Source: an uncultured Prevotella sp.
GTDB lineage: Bacteria; Bacteroidota; Bacteroidia; Bacteroidales; Bacteroidaceae
Direction of reading: 5' to 3'
DNA length: 6,043 nt
NCBI GenBank assembly: GCA_945827565.1
Contig: CALZNR010000095.1
Span: 1-6,043 of the forward strand
This document shows positions 5,875 through 6,043 of the stretch, one piece after another. Below the pieces are notes generated by a model. The model was not told where the DNA came from, did not search any database, and saw nothing but the letters and a program-made list of their open reading frames with translations. Made by a program: the position numbers and the translations under genes. Each line of letters opens with the position of its first letter. Position 1 is the stretch's first letter.

Positions 5875-6033
5875 TTAGTTCTTGAAGAACTCTTTAACAT
5901 CATCATTAGGAACCATACGCTCATCAAAGACGTAAGCTCCAGTCTTGGGGCTCTTCACCATCTTGATCACCTTGGTGTATGCACGTCCGTCTTTAGAGCC
6001 ATCACGAAGGGTAGCAACTACTTTCTTTGCCAT
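5875..6033 (-). CDS. DUF4295 small basic protein, probably ribosomal protein bL38
   Basis: A 52-residue basic protein starting MAKKVVATLRDGSKDG and ending DDVKEFFKN. The central IKMVKSPKTGAYVFDERMV is the hallmark of the DUF4295 family, found in Bacteroidetes and usually encoded directly after rpmB and rpmG. From memory, the Flavobacterium johnsoniae ribosome structure revealed a novel large-subunit protein named bL38; I believe it corresponds to this family but could not check. The ten bases upstream (G AAA TAA ACT before the ATG) could include the stop codon of rpmG, which would fit the usual gene order; only a Lys codon and stop are visible. The gene is complete and has normal family length. 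It likely belongs to the ribosomal-protein transcript that ends at the terminator at 5751-5783. Confidence 0.92.
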   Translation of the reverse strand: MAKKVVATLRDGSKDGRAYTKVIKMVKSPKTGAYVFDERMVPNDDVKEFFKN

Positions 6034-6043
6034 AGTTTATTTC

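Noticed and set aside
5877..5891. AGTTCTT-G-AAGAACT palindrome at the end of the DUF4295 gene as an operator or terminator.
   Set aside because: It is mostly formed by the codons for the final Glu-Phe-Phe-Lys-Asn, has no T tract after it, and the better terminator lies downstream.

Overview
The window looks like core chromosome of a member of the Bacteroidales (Bacteroides/Prevotella-like). The evidence is a short ribosome-associated DUF4295 gene of Bacteroidetes type next to ftsY, a rimO followed by two HU-family genes, a fimbrillin-like lipoprotein, the absence of Shine-Dalgarno-like sequence before most starts, and a Bacteroidetes -7 promoter motif (TAnnTTTG). I cannot fix the genus from the sequence alone.

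Layout. Bases 1-119 hold the 3' end of a plus-strand gene of unknown family. Bases 120-459 form a gene-poor, hairpin-rich junction where two transcription units converge. From 460 to 6033 every gene is on the minus strand. In order of transcription they are: the DUF4295 protein (probably ribosomal protein bL38, 5875-6033); a strong intrinsic terminator (5751-5783); ftsY (4771-5724); rimO (3467-4771, overlapping ftsY by 1 base); a 93-residue HU-like protein with a GTG start (3149-3430); a 424-residue HU-TM-LysM protein (1865-3139); and a two-domain fimbrillin-like lipoprotein (460-1872, overlapping the previous gene by 8 bases). The five genes from ftsY to the lipoprotein are tightly packed and are probably one operon.

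How the genes may work together. FtsY docks translating ribosomes at the membrane and RimO modifies ribosomal protein S12, so the front of the operon concerns translation and targeting. The back half concerns nucleoid and envelope. The most interesting product is the 424-residue protein: an HU DNA-binding domain, a long acidic linker, one transmembrane helix oriented N-in, a periplasmic linker and a C-terminal LysM peptidoglycan-binding domain. That order predicts a physical bridge from DNA through the inner membrane to the cell wall. The small HU gene beside it could supply the partner subunit, since HU/IHF proteins act as dimers. Related HU-TM-cell-wall-domain architectures have been noted computationally in Bacteroidetes, so the idea is not wholly new, but this operon is a good place to test it.
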